From the NCBI GenBank assembly GCA_937858705.1, contig CALLZM010000014.1:1-40777 (forward strand): 40,777 nucleotides of DNA, written 5' to 3'. The DNA is from an uncultured Candidatus Saccharibacteria bacterium. Its GTDB lineage: Bacteria > Patescibacteriota > Saccharimonadia > Saccharimonadales > Saccharimonadaceae. Numbering within the stretch: position 1 is the first letter of the stretch; each line of letters begins with the position of its first letter. The position numbers were made by a program, and so were the translations under genes. Under the pieces are notes generated by a model that was not told the origin of the DNA, did not search any database, and was given only the letters and a program-made list of their open reading frames with translations. Positions 40,769 to 40,777 of this stretch are shown here, piece by piece.

Positions 40769-40777
40769 ATATTAATA

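Overview
The window looks like part of a small-genome Candidatus Saccharibacteria (TM7, Patescibacteria/CPR) chromosome. This is an inference from gene content and style: peptidoglycan genes scattered among conserved CPR families, a type IV prepilin cluster, a short-form alpha-glucan phosphorylase, a membrane-anchored Clp-like AAA+ protein, a DUF87-type ATPase, tightly packed genes with 1-4 nt overlaps, and a strong tendency for an extended -10 box (TGN-TAYAAT) to lie only 6-9 nt before the start codon, implying leaderless mRNAs. TGA is used as a normal stop, so this is not a UGA-recoded lineage.

Layout. 1-6000: start of a gatD-like gene and murT (minus), a small membrane protein overlapping a Clp-like ATPase (plus), and a glucan phosphorylase (minus). 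6000-12066: an S66 (LdcA/MccF) peptidase, an orphan pair with a CdiA_C-like nuclease, a small membrane ORF, tRNA-Arg, a two-gene DUF87 ATPase module, tRNA-Gly, a disordered basic protein and tRNA-His. 12100-15060: an XRE-MurA fusion with a palindrome in its own promoter, then glyA. 15060-19670: six prepilins, comprising a four-gene minor-pilin operon and two separately transcribed major-pilin-like paralogues sharing a 98-bp identical block. 19680-23040: murB divergent from a phosphoribosyltransferase/MFS exporter operon. 23040-27140: a strong promoter with a long leader and 30-codon ORF, a DsbA-like protein, a CBS-domain protein and aspS. 27200-34600: a small membrane protein and a cluster-less MutY sharing one palindromic promoter, a secreted/membrane pair followed by tsaC and a palindrome-invaded trmB, mazG, murC, small conserved proteins, tRNA-Met and an FtsB/DivIC-like protein.

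From 34627 on, tRNA-fMet marks the left end of an integrated element. A large serine recombinase runs toward the tRNA, and its last codons lie inside it. The element carries a small accessory gene, an unrecognised 201-aa protein, and an intergenic array of seven hairpins with a nearly constant 10-nt loop (TTGCTTYGTA) and changing but mostly complementary stems. Next come two membrane-anchored proteins, a large hairpin, and a divergent two-gene operon plus one more ORF of unknown function. The right end is not in the window.

The MurA, MurB, MurC and MurT/GatD genes point to a peptidoglycan pathway with amidated stem peptides. The pilin cluster and the DsbA-like protein suggest a disulfide-stabilised surface apparatus, plausibly used for host contact. 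The strongest candidates for undescribed biology are the constant-loop hairpin array, the self-regulating XRE-MurA fusion, the poly-G promoter of one pilin, and the three in-frame palindromes in trmB.
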